Under the pieces are notes generated by a model. That model was not told the origin of the DNA. It worked only from the letters and a program-made list of their open reading frames with translations, and searched no databases. Of a stretch of DNA of 47,518 nt, positions 31,455 through 40,442 are shown piece after piece (within the stretch, counting starts at the first letter, position 1; each line of letters begins with the position of its first letter). The translations under genes were made by a program, and so were the position numbers. Origin of the DNA: an uncultured Methanomicrobiales archaeon (GTDB lineage Archaea; Halobacteriota; Methanomicrobia; Methanomicrobiales; Methanospirillaceae); NCBI GenBank assembly GCA_903926075.1, contig CAIYHQ010000037.1, positions 1 through 47,518 of the forward strand, in the 5' to 3' direction.

Positions 31455-32657
31455 TCACCTCCGGACTCCCCATTGTTTGAGTGCCCGTTCAAGTTCGTAA
31501 TGATCATGTGCATATTCATGGAGAGGTATCGATTCCAGTGTCGCATCAACAGCCTGCCGCATGGCCCGTGCTCCGGCTGCAGTTCCATCCGGGTGACCAT
31601 GGATACCTCCTCCTGCCTGCAGAACAATATCAGTCCCAAGAGTCTTTATCTCATTTGGGACGAGTCCTGGATGAAGACCTCCACTTACAACGGGGAATGT
31701 CTGCTTAAGACCATAAAAACTGCCCTTCAAAGCTTCATTGTCGGCAACAACTTCCTCTGAAATGTGACTCATCTTTCCTCCTGCCGTTCCGGTGTGGAGT
31801 TGATCGCCCCCTATCATACGCACAAGTCTTGCAAGTGGGCGCATTGCGATTCCATGTTCAGGGTTTCGTGTAAAGGCAGCATGCATGGTCCTATGCACGT
31901 GGATTGGCACCTTTATACTATGATCTTCAGCGAGGGCCTGAACCGCTCCGAATCCTGCAGTAAATACATCAACCATCAACATATTCGCGCCCAGTTCAAT
32001 TGCCTTCTGTCCTGCTTCAACTATTTTATCAGGCCTTGTGGTTACATTTACTGCATATAAAACCATATGACCTGTTTCACTCCTTGCCGAGTCAAGTTTG
32101 TCCATTACCTTTTGGAGGCGCTCGTGTAATGGGCAGAACTGTTGATTTGTGAGGGTCTCATCGTCCTTTATAAGGTCAACTCCCCCAAGTGCAGCTTCAT
32201 ATGCAACAGCAGCAGTATCTGCTGGAGTCAGTCCGACTTTCGGTTTGATTATAGTCCCGACATGTGGCCGTTTAGTAGTCCCGATAAGTCTCCTGACGCC
32301 AGTAATCCCAAATTTGGGGCCTTTGAATGGAACCAGTTCTTCCGGAATGTTGATGTCAAGAAGCCTGACTGCATTGAGACTTTTTAGTCCAAAAAGGTTT
32401 CCGGCGATTACTGATAAGTATTGTGCAATATTTCCACTCTCAAAGATCTCTCCCGGGTACCGGATTGTCGCAATATAACCTTCTTTTTCTGGTTTTATTT
32501 CATCAACTACTCCATCAAGGCGTTTAATATAGGACTGACGTGTTGATATTCCGGTCCATGTACCTGTGGTCTCTTCTTCACAGATAGCTTCTGCAGCCCG
32601 GGACGGAGTTGTATCCTCCCTGGGTTTGAAATAATAGTAAGCAATGAGGTCGCCCAT
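31455..32657 (-). CDS. rbcL: Form III ribulose-bisphosphate carboxylase
   Basis: A 400-residue archaeal RuBisCO. Catalytic features are complete: IIKPKVGL, the carbamylated Lys in LIKDDET, HRTMHAAFTR, GTAGGKM (loop region Lys), VVSGGLHPG and LQAGGGIHGHPDGTAAGA. Sequence type is form III, which works with ribose-1,5-bisphosphate isomerase in AMP salvage; in some Methanomicrobiales a RuBisCO acts in a reductive hexulose-phosphate route together with phosphoribulokinase. ATG 32657 is chosen because GGAGTGA lies five bases before it; GTG 32666 overlaps the stop of the isomerase. No small subunit is expected. Confidence 0.95.
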   Translation of the reverse strand: MGDLIAYYYFKPREDTTPSRAAEAICEEETTGTWTGISTRQSYIKRLDGVVDEIKPEKEGYIATIRYPGEIFESGNIAQYLSVIAGNLFGLKSLNAVRLLDINIPEELVPFKGPKFGITGVRRLIGTTKRPHVGTIIKPKVGLTPADTAAVAYEAALGGVDLIKDDETLTNQQFCPLHERLQKVMDKLDSARSETGHMVLYAVNVTTRPDKIVEAGQKAIELGANMLMVDVFTAGFGAVQALAEDHSIKVPIHVHRTMHAAFTRNPEHGIAMRPLARLVRMIGGDQLHTGTAGGKMSHISEEVVADNEALKGSFYGLKQTFPVVSGGLHPGLVPNEIKTLGTDIVLQAGGGIHGHPDGTAAGARAMRQAVDATLESIPLHEYAHDHYELERALKQWGVRR

Positions 32658-32662
32658 CCAGT

Positions 32663-33625
32663 TCACTCCATATTATCATGAAAGACTCCAGCTTCTCTCT
32701 GGAACTCAATAATATCCCACCCTAAGTAATCCCTGATAATTACATATGCCATTGCCGGAGGTATTGCACCTTCCTCTGTGACAATGAGATCAATGTATTC
32801 CGAGGGTGTCACATCAAAGACCGGGTTTCTCACGGTAACAGAAGGGAGGTCCTTTGCAATTTCGTAAGGAAGGACTTCAAGCGGAGATCGTTCCTCAATC
32901 TCGATAAGTTCTCCGACAAGTGTCCGGGGTGCAAATTTATACGTCTCAGCTGCAACGATAAATGGTGTCCGCGCTTCACGGGCAGCGAGTGCAATCTGCG
33001 ATGTCCCGATTTTGTTGACAACTGCCCCATTAACGACGACTGCATCGGCCCCTACGATAACAAGGTCAACTTTGTTCATGAAAAACCGTACTGCAGAGTC
33101 TACAATGTATTCTGTCCGGATTCCAGCACCACCTAATGTCTTTATTGTCAGGAGACCCTGATTACCGGGCCTGACTTCGGTTGCAATAACAGAAAAACGT
33201 CTGCCCTCTTTTTTGGCGGTAAGAATGCAGGCAAGTGCTGCTTCAGAATTGCAGTGAGTGAGGACAACATCGCCATCCCTGATATGTTTTGAACCAATCT
33301 CCCCTATCCTTTCAACAGCAGAAAGAGAGGACCTAACAAACGCGCGAGACCTCTCCCTGACCATCCTGATGCCTTCATCCCTTGATCCTGCCTTTTTCAC
33401 AACTCTTTCAATAAGGTGAACTGCATTCGGGAGTGACACTGCAGTAGGCCGGGTTGCAATTAAACGGGCCGCAGCTGTCATCATCCCTTGTTGCCAGGTC
33501 ACGAGGTCAGAGGGCGGTAAAGTATCTGCAAATTCACAAAGAGCGGAAACCGCAGCCCTTGCAATGCGCCCTGCACCTCTAATTTCCATTTTTTCGATGG
33601 ATGTGATCGTATCCTGAAATGACAT
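32663..33625 (-). CDS. Ribose-1,5-bisphosphate isomerase
   Basis: A 320-residue member of the eIF2B-like family that makes ribulose-1,5-bisphosphate from ribose-1,5-bisphosphate, the substrate of form III RuBisCO. The catalytic Cys in VVLTHCNSEAAL and the catalytic Asp in VIVGADAVVVNG separate it from non-enzymatic eIF2B subunits. Adjacent RuBisCO, with its ribosome site over the stop of this gene, makes the assignment firm. The third pathway enzyme, AMP phosphorylase (deoA-like), is not in the window. It is divergent from the HAD gene across 58 bases. Confidence 0.94.
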   Translation of the reverse strand: MSFQDTITSIEKMEIRGAGRIARAAVSALCEFADTLPPSDLVTWQQGMMTAAARLIATRPTAVSLPNAVHLIERVVKKAGSRDEGIRMVRERSRAFVRSSLSAVERIGEIGSKHIRDGDVVLTHCNSEAALACILTAKKEGRRFSVIATEVRPGNQGLLTIKTLGGAGIRTEYIVDSAVRFFMNKVDLVIVGADAVVVNGAVVNKIGTSQIALAAREARTPFIVAAETYKFAPRTLVGELIEIEERSPLEVLPYEIAKDLPSVTVRNPVFDVTPSEYIDLIVTEEGAIPPAMAYVIIRDYLGWDIIEFQREAGVFHDNME

Positions 33626-33683
33626 GCTCTTATTGATTAAGGTGTGTGAATGAGTACTTAGAGCTTATGGGCTGATTGAAAAA

Positions 33684-34499
33684 ATGTCGGTCGCAGTGGT
33701 TTTTGACAGTGCCGGTACCCTCCTTTTCACCCGGCGGGTAGCAAAAGATGTACTGAAAGGCGAAATTCTTCCTGAAATTGAGAGTACTATACTCACTTTT
33801 TCATCACCTGACAGAGTGCTTGTTGTACTGCACGCAACAACGAGGGATTTTATTGACGCTGATCCCGAAAAAAACCTGTCAGAGTATTTGAAAGAACATT
33901 CCATCGGATTTGGGATAAGTTGCACACGGAGGGTAATTACCTCAGACGAAGTAGCTGAGATCCTGTACAATGACGGCACCGCAAAACTTGGTGATGTCCA
34001 GGAGTGTATCAGGGACGTGTGGGATGCAGTAAAAAATGAACCGATCCTTTCCCTTAACACCGGAGTCATTCTGAATGTAATGATTCCAGGTATTGAATTT
34101 ACTATTACAACTGGAGGAGTACCATTTGAAGGAGCCCGCGATACCATAACAGATCTTCATAAAATGGGGGTTCCGACTTACATCGCATCGGGAGACCGTT
34201 TAGAGAAACTTGAAAGGATGGCAGATCACCTTGGGATCCCTCGAGACAGGGTATATGGTATTGCGACACCCTTGATGAAAGCAAAGATAGTAGAGGATTT
34301 AAAAGAACAGTATAACACTGTGGTTATGGTAGGGGATAGCGTAAATGACATCTATGCTTTGAGAAAGGCAGATGTCGCAATTCTCACCCTGCAACAGACC
34401 GGAGAGCGCCCGCTTGAACTTATTAAGGCTGCTAATTATAAAGTAAAAAGTATTAGAGAAGTGCTCACAATTGTGAAAAAACTTGATAATTTGAGTTGA
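33684..34499 (+). CDS. HAD-superfamily phosphatase (soluble P-type-ATPase-like)
   Basis: A 271-residue HAD fold enzyme. Motif I is AVVFDSAGTLL; the second motif position is Ser in place of the usual second Asp (DxD to DSA), motif II is TYIASGD, and motif III has Lys in KAKIVEDL, then MVGDSVNDIYALRKADVAI, the GDGxND-type signature of P-type ATPase relatives. Residues about 60-130 form an insertion (cap). The changed second acid is unusual for a phosphatase that uses it as general acid. It lies 70 bases before atwA on the same strand; a link to MCR activation is inferred from position only. Confidence 0.75.
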   Translation: MSVAVVFDSAGTLLFTRRVAKDVLKGEILPEIESTILTFSSPDRVLVVLHATTRDFIDADPEKNLSEYLKEHSIGFGISCTRRVITSDEVAEILYNDGTAKLGDVQECIRDVWDAVKNEPILSLNTGVILNVMIPGIEFTITTGGVPFEGARDTITDLHKMGVPTYIASGDRLEKLERMADHLGIPRDRVYGIATPLMKAKIVEDLKEQYNTVVMVGDSVNDIYALRKADVAILTLQQTGERPLELIKAANYKVKSIREVLTIVKKLDNLS

Positions 34500-34522
34500 A
34501 CTGTCAGATGAAATCACGAGAG

Positions 34523-34556
34523 ACATATAAAAAGTAATATGTGACAACTTCCACAT
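34523..34556 (+). promoter_or_regulatory. Promoter with inverted repeats before atwA operon
   Basis: ATATAAAAA at 34525-34533 is a good TATA box, with start expected near 34553 and a leader of about 15-20 bases. Two inverted repeats overlap it: ACATAT (34523-34528) with ATATGT (34537-34542), and ATGTG (34539-34543) with CACAT (34552-34556). The latter would lie at the transcription start, a usual place for repressors in archaea. Confidence 0.5.
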
Positions 34557-34569
34557 TAGGTAATAGAGA

Positions 34570-36192
34570 ATGAAAATGACCCCACTTATCACAATTGAGA
34601 ACCTTTGCAAGGACTTTAATGGAAAAAGAGTCCTAAATAATATTTCTTTTCAGATTTCAGAGGGAGACAACGTAGGAATTATAGGTAGGAGCGGTGCAGG
34701 GAAAACTGTCCTTATGCACCTTATAAGAGGAGTTGATGACCCACCTTCAAGCGGGAAGATAATATATCATATTGCGGCATGTGACACCTGTGAATACATC
34801 GAAACCCGGAGTGAATCGGGAAAAAAATGCCCACGATGCGAGGGGACTCTGGTTTCTGCCGATATTGACCTGTGGGACCCGAATAATGATTTGATGAAAC
34901 GCAGGGTAATGCAAAGAACTGCAATAATGTTTCAAAGGACTTTTGCATTATACGGAAACGACAGGGTCATTGAAAATGTGTTAAAGGCACTTGATGAGAC
35001 TGGTTACCCACAGGAGCGATCAATTGGCCGGGCAGCCGACCTGCTTGACGAAGTAAAATTGTCTCATAGAATGATGCACATAGCCCGTGATCTATCCGGA
35101 GGAGAGAAACAGAGGGTCGTACTCGCCCGTCAGCTGGCGAAAGAACCTTTTTTCCTCTTTGCTGACGAGCCGACAGGAACCCTTGACCCGAACACTGCGA
35201 AAATTGTCCATTCTTCACTATCAGATGCATCTAAGCAGAACAAGATGGGGATGCTTATCACCTCCCACTTTTCGCAGGTAATAGAAGATGTAACCGACAG
35301 GGCAATCCTGCTTGTTGATGGTGAAATCGAGAAAGTAGGGAGCCCTAATGAAGTAGTCCACCATTTCATGAAAGATTTCCATGATGACGAAACCTATGAT
35401 ATCCCTCCTTTTGGGGACACCCTGCTCTCATCCCACGATATTATAAAACGTTATATTTCCATGGACAGGGGTGTAGTCAAAGCAGTAAACGGGGTCTCGT
35501 TTGATGTTGCGACAAAAGAGATCTTTGGAATAATCGGGAAGAGTGGAGCTGGCAAAACAACCCTTTCGAGGATAATTTCAGGTATAATTGAACCCACAAG
35601 CGGGGAAATGAACATGAAGATAGGGGACGAATGGGTTGACATGACCAAACCTGGAATTGAGAACAGGGGTCGTGCAAAAGGATACATCGGACTCCTTCAC
35701 CAGGAGTATGACCTCTTTCCACATCGAACAGTTCTCGATAACCTTACCGATTCAATTGGTCTTGAATTTCCAAAGGAACTTGCTATCCGGAAGGCAGTAA
35801 TAACACTCCGAATGTCAGGTTATACTGAAAGTAAGGCGAGAGAGATCCTGAACAGGTACCCGGGACAACTTTCAGAAGGTGAACGTCACCGTGTAGCACT
35901 GGCCCAAGTTCTTATTCGCGAGCCAAGACTTGTGATACTGGACGAACCTACAGGGACTATGGACCCGATTACAAAGATAGATGTTAAACACTCCATCCTG
36001 CACGCACGCGATGAGATGGAGGAGACATTTATTCTTGTGTCACATGACATGGAGTTTGTACGTGAGGTATGTGACCGGTGTGCACTTATGAGAGGGGGAA
36101 AGATAATTGAAATAGGGAATACCCACGATGTTCTCGCCCATCTAGACGAAGAAGAGAAAAATGCGAGCGGAGGGGTCGGTGTCAAGGGGTGA
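34570..36192 (+). CDS. atwA: MCR activation ATPase, component A2
   Basis: A 540-residue twin ABC ATPase needed for ATP-dependent reductive activation of methyl-coenzyme M reductase (component A2). Domain 1: Walker A GRSGAGKTVL near 40, a zinc-ribbon-like insert with CDTC and CPRC (about 71-90), signature LSGGEKQR near 176 and Walker B FADEPTG near 200. Domain 2: Walker A GKSGAGKTTL near 323, signature LSEGERHR near 434, Walker B ILDEPTG near 456. No membrane segment is present, so it is a soluble ABC protein. It overlaps the next gene (mmp3), or lies six bases before it if TTG is used there. Confidence 0.95.
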   Translation: MKMTPLITIENLCKDFNGKRVLNNISFQISEGDNVGIIGRSGAGKTVLMHLIRGVDDPPSSGKIIYHIAACDTCEYIETRSESGKKCPRCEGTLVSADIDLWDPNNDLMKRRVMQRTAIMFQRTFALYGNDRVIENVLKALDETGYPQERSIGRAADLLDEVKLSHRMMHIARDLSGGEKQRVVLARQLAKEPFFLFADEPTGTLDPNTAKIVHSSLSDASKQNKMGMLITSHFSQVIEDVTDRAILLVDGEIEKVGSPNEVVHHFMKDFHDDETYDIPPFGDTLLSSHDIIKRYISMDRGVVKAVNGVSFDVATKEIFGIIGKSGAGKTTLSRIISGIIEPTSGEMNMKIGDEWVDMTKPGIENRGRAKGYIGLLHQEYDLFPHRTVLDNLTDSIGLEFPKELAIRKAVITLRMSGYTESKAREILNRYPGQLSEGERHRVALAQVLIREPRLVILDEPTGTMDPITKIDVKHSILHARDEMEETFILVSHDMEFVREVCDRCALMRGGKIIEIGNTHDVLAHLDEEEKNASGGVGVKG

Positions 36193-36197
36193 CTCCG

Positions 36198-37715
36198 TTG
36201 AAGGTCCTCTTTAACGGGGAACAGTTAACTGTCGCAGATGGGGCAGTACTTGGGGATATCCTTCACGAACATGATAGTGAATGTTCTGTTGCACTCATTA
36301 GACCAACTACTACAGAAGAGAAGGATACAAAAGCACTTGAAGTAAAAACAACAGGGGGCCCTGTAACCGTTGAACTTAACCAGTCTGCCGCTGGGATATT
36401 GGGGGTACTTCATGCACCACTTTTCGTCAGATGGGAAGACAGGTATGGTATCGCTTTTGGTGCATTCCGGGCAGACTTTAAACCATCCCGTACTCCTTTC
36501 CTTTATGAGAGGGGAGACTTGGTCCTTGGATGTGCAGGATATAACCCGGATCAATCATTTCTGTTCTTTTCACGTGAACGCCATTCTGCAGACCATGGGT
36601 CTCAAAAAGAGGGTGGTGTAATCGGGAAAGTTGTCAGGGGCAGGGGTATACTTGACCGTTTCCATTCTGGAGATGTTATAGAGAGTATAACTCCGCTTCT
36701 TGCAATTGCTGATACGACCCATGCGTTTACTACTAAAGATTTCACTTTTCCTCTGGAAAACGGGATGTCAATAATAAGCAAAGTTGTAATTTTTGGTCAT
36801 GGTTTTACAAGGGATTCAATTGACATCACAAATTCAGAGATAGTCGAGCACCTCCTTATGGGACTTGAAAAAAAGAGTTTTATTGTTGGCAGATCTTCCT
36901 CGACCCATATCAGGGACGATCACCTTATCAATACTGATTTGGCTGGAGGAAAAAGCCTTCCCAGAAGGGAGGGTTCAGTCACAATCAGGACAAAAGGGAG
37001 GTCAGCGGGAGCAATTTACATAAACACAACAGACCTCCCAAGGACTACATCGCATGCATCAGCCGGACAGGTGATTCAGGGAATTGAACTTGCACAGATA
37101 GCAAAGGCCGGTGAATTATTCGAAGTAAAACTGGAACCTAAACGCTTTGACCTTGTAGGGCTCCCGGTAACTGATGCAAAAGAAAGATCGGTAGACAGGG
37201 GAATTGAATTTAATTTTGATAATATTGAAACAGACAGGGTAGTTGTTTATCAGGAACCTGGAACGACTCTTGAAGTGCTCGCAGAAGGCAAAGTAAAACT
37301 TGTTACAGCATCCTATTCAGAGGTTGTTGATATCATGCTTGATGATAGCAGTTCGCCGGATACCTGTGCAATTTTCCGGAAAATTACCGGGCTCTCGCTT
37401 CATGCAGTTGGGAAAATTCCATTTTTCTTTGGGTTTGATGACGTTTACCTCTTCAAACCCAAAATTCCAACCGGCATCCAGATAATTCCAGAAAATACTC
37501 CGAACGATGTTGTCCCGGCAAATACCCTCGCAATGACCAATGAATCGCGAAAGGGCGTGGGGCTTGTAGGTGTCAGGCTAACTGACAATAGTGAATTCGG
37601 ACCAACCTCTGAGCCTTTTGAGGGTACAAACATCATAGGTAAACTGCTTAACCCTGATAAACTAACAGGGCTAAAGGAGAATTCAATAATTTTTATCAGG
37701 GAAGTGGTGAAATGA
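36198..37715 (+). CDS. mmp3: Methanogenesis marker protein 3
   Basis: About 505 residues, a protein found almost only in methanogens and methanotrophic archaea. It has been identified with the MCR activation complex (component A3a) in earlier biochemical work. A cyclophilin-like beta-barrel region around residues 60-180 has been predicted for the family, and RTKGRSAGAIYINTTD marks a second domain. TTG 36198 is supported by GGGGTGA five bases upstream; GTG 36189, overlapping the atwA stop, is the alternative. The stop overlaps mmp6 (ATGA). Confidence 0.9.
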   Translation: MKVLFNGEQLTVADGAVLGDILHEHDSECSVALIRPTTTEEKDTKALEVKTTGGPVTVELNQSAAGILGVLHAPLFVRWEDRYGIAFGAFRADFKPSRTPFLYERGDLVLGCAGYNPDQSFLFFSRERHSADHGSQKEGGVIGKVVRGRGILDRFHSGDVIESITPLLAIADTTHAFTTKDFTFPLENGMSIISKVVIFGHGFTRDSIDITNSEIVEHLLMGLEKKSFIVGRSSSTHIRDDHLINTDLAGGKSLPRREGSVTIRTKGRSAGAIYINTTDLPRTTSHASAGQVIQGIELAQIAKAGELFEVKLEPKRFDLVGLPVTDAKERSVDRGIEFNFDNIETDRVVVYQEPGTTLEVLAEGKVKLVTASYSEVVDIMLDDSSSPDTCAIFRKITGLSLHAVGKIPFFFGFDDVYLFKPKIPTGIQIIPENTPNDVVPANTLAMTNESRKGVGLVGVRLTDNSEFGPTSEPFEGTNIIGKLLNPDKLTGLKENSIIFIREVVK

Positions 37716-38173
37716 AAGAATATAATCCGGTTTGTAAAGGGAGTGTCACAAAATATGTATTTGTTGAATCTCCATCCTTCACACCATCTGATCTTGCAAT
37801 AAAGGCATACGAAGTATCGCAGGGTGTAATGATAAAAGAGACCTGCTTTGGACTTCAGATAACAGGGAATGAAAACGAGATCGAGACAATTGTAGAACTT
37901 CTGCGAAAGCTAGACCCTCTTCACATCTTTGTTAAGGACCGTGGATTTCCACCTGGTGACAACCGCAGGTGCAGGTCAAACCTCGGAGGTGCACGGCCAG
38001 GTTACTTTGGTCATGAATTCGAGATGGGGCTCCTCCATTTTATCTCTTATGGATTAAAATCGCTGGATAGTTCTTCAACTCCTGATAATGAGCCACTTCA
38101 AAGAAAAATGATTGAAAAAATTCCACTTCCTCTGGAAAAACTCAGACAAATAATTGATTCCGAGGTGAATTAG
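37712..38173 (+). CDS. mmp6: Methanogenesis marker protein 6
   Basis: A 153-residue methanogen-specific protein, reported in the MCR activation (A3a) complex. Three cysteines (residues about 8, 45 and 87) and a conserved basic region RGFPPGDNRRCRSNLGGA in the centre are seen, without any known catalytic motif. It overlaps mmp3 by four bases and lies two bases before mmp5. Function within the complex is not known to me. Confidence 0.9.
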   Translation: MKEYNPVCKGSVTKYVFVESPSFTPSDLAIKAYEVSQGVMIKETCFGLQITGNENEIETIVELLRKLDPLHIFVKDRGFPPGDNRRCRSNLGGARPGYFGHEFEMGLLHFISYGLKSLDSSSTPDNEPLQRKMIEKIPLPLEKLRQIIDSEVN

Positions 38174-38175
38174 CA

Positions 38176-38625
38176 ATGGCTAAGGTTTTTATATACCCTG
38201 CAACAAGTCTCATGCTCTCTGACCTAGTTGCCAGATTCGGACATAAACCACTTGGTTCAGCGATATCAGTCCGGGATCATATCCAGACGGCTGGTTTTGA
38301 GTCACCTCCACTCCAGATGACACCGGATGATCCAAAGAAGGGGCTTAAATATGCCGCGGTTGAGGTCCCTTCCGGTGTCAGGGGCAGAATGTCACTTTAT
38401 GGTCCTCTTATTGAAGATGCAGATGCCGCAATTATAGTAAACGATTCAGACTACGCATTTGGCTGTATGGGGTGTGCCAGAACAAACGAACTTGTAAAAT
38501 TCCTTATTAAGGAGCGAAAAATGCCAATTATTGAATTACTTTATCCCTCGACAGAAGAGGAGGGAGTTACATTTGTACGCTCCATCCGGTCATTTCTTGA
38601 TTCACTAAAGGATGGTTCCCCATGA
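38176..38625 (+). CDS. mmp5: Methanogenesis marker protein 5, dehydratase-like fold
   Basis: A 149-residue methanogen-specific protein. It has a CxxC (FGCMGCA, Cys97 and Cys100) followed by [19 protein letters not shown], a TEEE, and an R..R.FLDSL end. This order (cysteines, helix, P-I-I/V strand, then R and a terminal helix) resembles the last 60 residues of 2-hydroxyacyl-CoA dehydratase/double-cubane subunits and also the N-terminal extension of Mmp15, encoded next. GAGGTGA lies upstream of the ATG and the stop overlaps mmp15 by four bases. Role unknown; a cluster-binding partner of Mmp15 is my inference. Confidence 0.88.
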   Translation: MAKVFIYPATSLMLSDLVARFGHKPLGSAISVRDHIQTAGFESPPLQMTPDDPKKGLKYAAVEVPSGVRGRMSLYGPLIEDADAAIIVNDSDYAFGCMGCARTNELVKFLIKERKMPIIELLYPSTEEEGVTFVRSIRSFLDSLKDGSP

Positions 38626-39860
38626 CTGTTCCGGTCCGGATAGCACAACTATCCTGCGGTCCCGAATATAGCGGTGTCCAGAATGAGATAAATGAAGCTG
38701 CAAGGATGGTCGATGCAGAAGTCTTCTATCCTGATATCAAACTTTCAGAATTAAGACGGGATTTCGATTCATTTGGACTGGACGTGAGAAGCCCGGACCT
38801 CAAACTTGCAATTGCCCGTGCAAAAGCCCTTGTTGACGGCAGAGTAAATGCAGACGCAGTTTTTATTGCTTCCTGTTTCAGATGTGCCGAAGCTGCAATT
38901 GTAAGAAACGAGCTCCGGAGGTTTATCCATGAAAATTCAAGACTGCCGGTGGTAAGTTATTCATTTACAGAAAGAACAACTGCGGCAACGCTTCTTACCC
39001 GTATGGAAGCCCTGACAACAATAGCGAGAAGGAGAGCACTCCTTGCACGGGAAGTCCAGGAAGGAATAACAATGGGTGTAGACAGCGGTTCAAGCACCAC
39101 AAAGGCAATCGTCATGAAAGATAACGTTGTGGTCGGAACTGGCTGGAAACCTACAACCGAAGTTATGAAAAGTGCAGAGGATGTTATTACAACTGCACTT
39201 GAAGAAGCTGGGTTACATATGGAAGACCTGGATGCGGTAGGTACCACCGGATATGGAAGATTTCTTGTCGGAAAGAAAATTGGTGCAGACCTTATCCAGG
39301 AAGAACTTACAGTCAACTCAAAGGGAGCAGTATACCTTGCTGACTGTCAACACGGTCCTTCCACAGTCCTTGATATCGGTGGGATGGATAACAAGGCAAT
39401 AAGTGTTCAGGACGGGATCCCCGGGACTTTCACAATGGGTGGGATCTGTGCCGGTGCAAGTGGCAGATTCCTTGAAATGACTTCAAAGAGACTTGGTGTT
39501 GAGATAACTGAACTTGGGCCACTTGCTATGAATGGTAAATGGGATAAAGTCGCCATGAACAGCTATTGTATTGTCTTTGGCACCCAAAGCCTCGTTAATG
39601 CACTTGCCGCAGGAAGTTTCCGTGAGGATGTCGCCGCAGCGGCGTGTCACAGCGTTGCTGAACAGGTCTTTGAACAACAGCTTCAGGAAGTGGATATCAA
39701 GGAACCCGTTATCATGGTTGGCGGAACCTCCCTGATAACCGGGCTTGTCCATGCAATGGGTGAACTTTTACAGACAAATATTGTTGTCCCACGCTATTCA
39801 CAATATATTGGTGCAGTTGGATCAGCCCTTCTTGCATCAGGTTTTATCAAAGGAGAATAG
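38622..39860 (+). CDS. mmp15: Methanogenesis marker protein 15, ASKHA activase-type ATPase
   Basis: A 412-residue protein. Residues about 149-412 are a BadF/BadG/HgdC-type ASKHA ATPase: phosphate loops [12 protein letters not shown] and [10 protein letters not shown], plus VGGTSLITG and [11 protein letters not shown]. The two cysteines that hold the inter-subunit [4Fe-4S] cluster in HgdC activases are kept: [10 protein letters not shown] (Cys276) and [10 protein letters not shown] (Cys316), 40 residues apart. Residues 1-145 are an extension with Cys12, and Cys85-x2-Cys88 (ASCFRCAEA), similar to Mmp5. Activases inject low-potential electrons using ATP. Predicted job: energising electrons in MCR activation or its metal clusters (inference). 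Confidence 0.9.
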   Translation: MTVPVRIAQLSCGPEYSGVQNEINEAARMVDAEVFYPDIKLSELRRDFDSFGLDVRSPDLKLAIARAKALVDGRVNADAVFIASCFRCAEAAIVRNELRRFIHENSRLPVVSYSFTERTTAATLLTRMEALTTIARRRALLAREVQEGITMGVDSGSSTTKAIVMKDNVVVGTGWKPTTEVMKSAEDVITTALEEAGLHMEDLDAVGTTGYGRFLVGKKIGADLIQEELTVNSKGAVYLADCQHGPSTVLDIGGMDNKAISVQDGIPGTFTMGGICAGASGRFLEMTSKRLGVEITELGPLAMNGKWDKVAMNSYCIVFGTQSLVNALAAGSFREDVAAAACHSVAEQVFEQQLQEVDIKEPVIMVGGTSLITGLVHAMGELLQTNIVVPRYSQYIGAVGSALLASGFIKGE

Positions 39861-40442
39861 ATGCTCTCGATAGAGTATTTCCAGGTCGAATGTTATGACG
39901 AGACAGGGAGAGAATACTATGAGCAACTGGCAGAAGTCGTGCTTCTCGACCACAATATGCTCAGAGTCGTTCATAAACTGCATATATTCATCGATCCACG
40001 AATCCCGATATTTGTTGCCACAGGTGTAACAAAGACCATTCATTCACATATAACGGTAAATGATTTTGCAAACGTCCAGATAGAGGGCGGGAAAGTTACA
40101 ATTGCAATCGGAGAGGAGACTTACCTATCAGAACTTCTCCGGATTCTGTGGGAAAAATTCGGAAAAGACCATGTAGATCAACCGGACCGGTTTACAATAA
40201 TTCTAAATCTGACAAAAGAAGAGGCACAGAAAATAGCCGATATGGTAGTTGTTGACCCGAGTGAAAACCTTTACCGGGATCTTATCTATGCCCTGCAGGT
40301 CATTGCACCTGAGGGATTCAAAGTCAGGCGCCAGTACTATGGAAAAGAGAGATTCTACTACATCGCAAGTGAAAATACACTTACAGAATCAGCAGATGTC
40401 CTTATCAGGGAGAAATTTGCCCTGATGGGAGAATCATTATGA
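39861..40442 (+). CDS. mmp17: Methanogenesis marker protein 17
   Basis: A 193-residue methanogen-specific protein with alternating beta and helix, only one cysteine and no known motif. Members of the family were found in the ATP-driven MCR activation complex with McrC, Mmp3 and Mmp7, where they have structural roles. Its ATG directly follows the stop of mmp15, and its stop overlaps the mmp7 start (ATGA), so expression is tightly coupled. Confidence 0.9.
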   Translation: MLSIEYFQVECYDETGREYYEQLAEVVLLDHNMLRVVHKLHIFIDPRIPIFVATGVTKTIHSHITVNDFANVQIEGGKVTIAIGEETYLSELLRILWEKFGKDHVDQPDRFTIILNLTKEEAQKIADMVVVDPSENLYRDLIYALQVIAPEGFKVRRQYYGKERFYYIASENTLTESADVLIREKFALMGESL

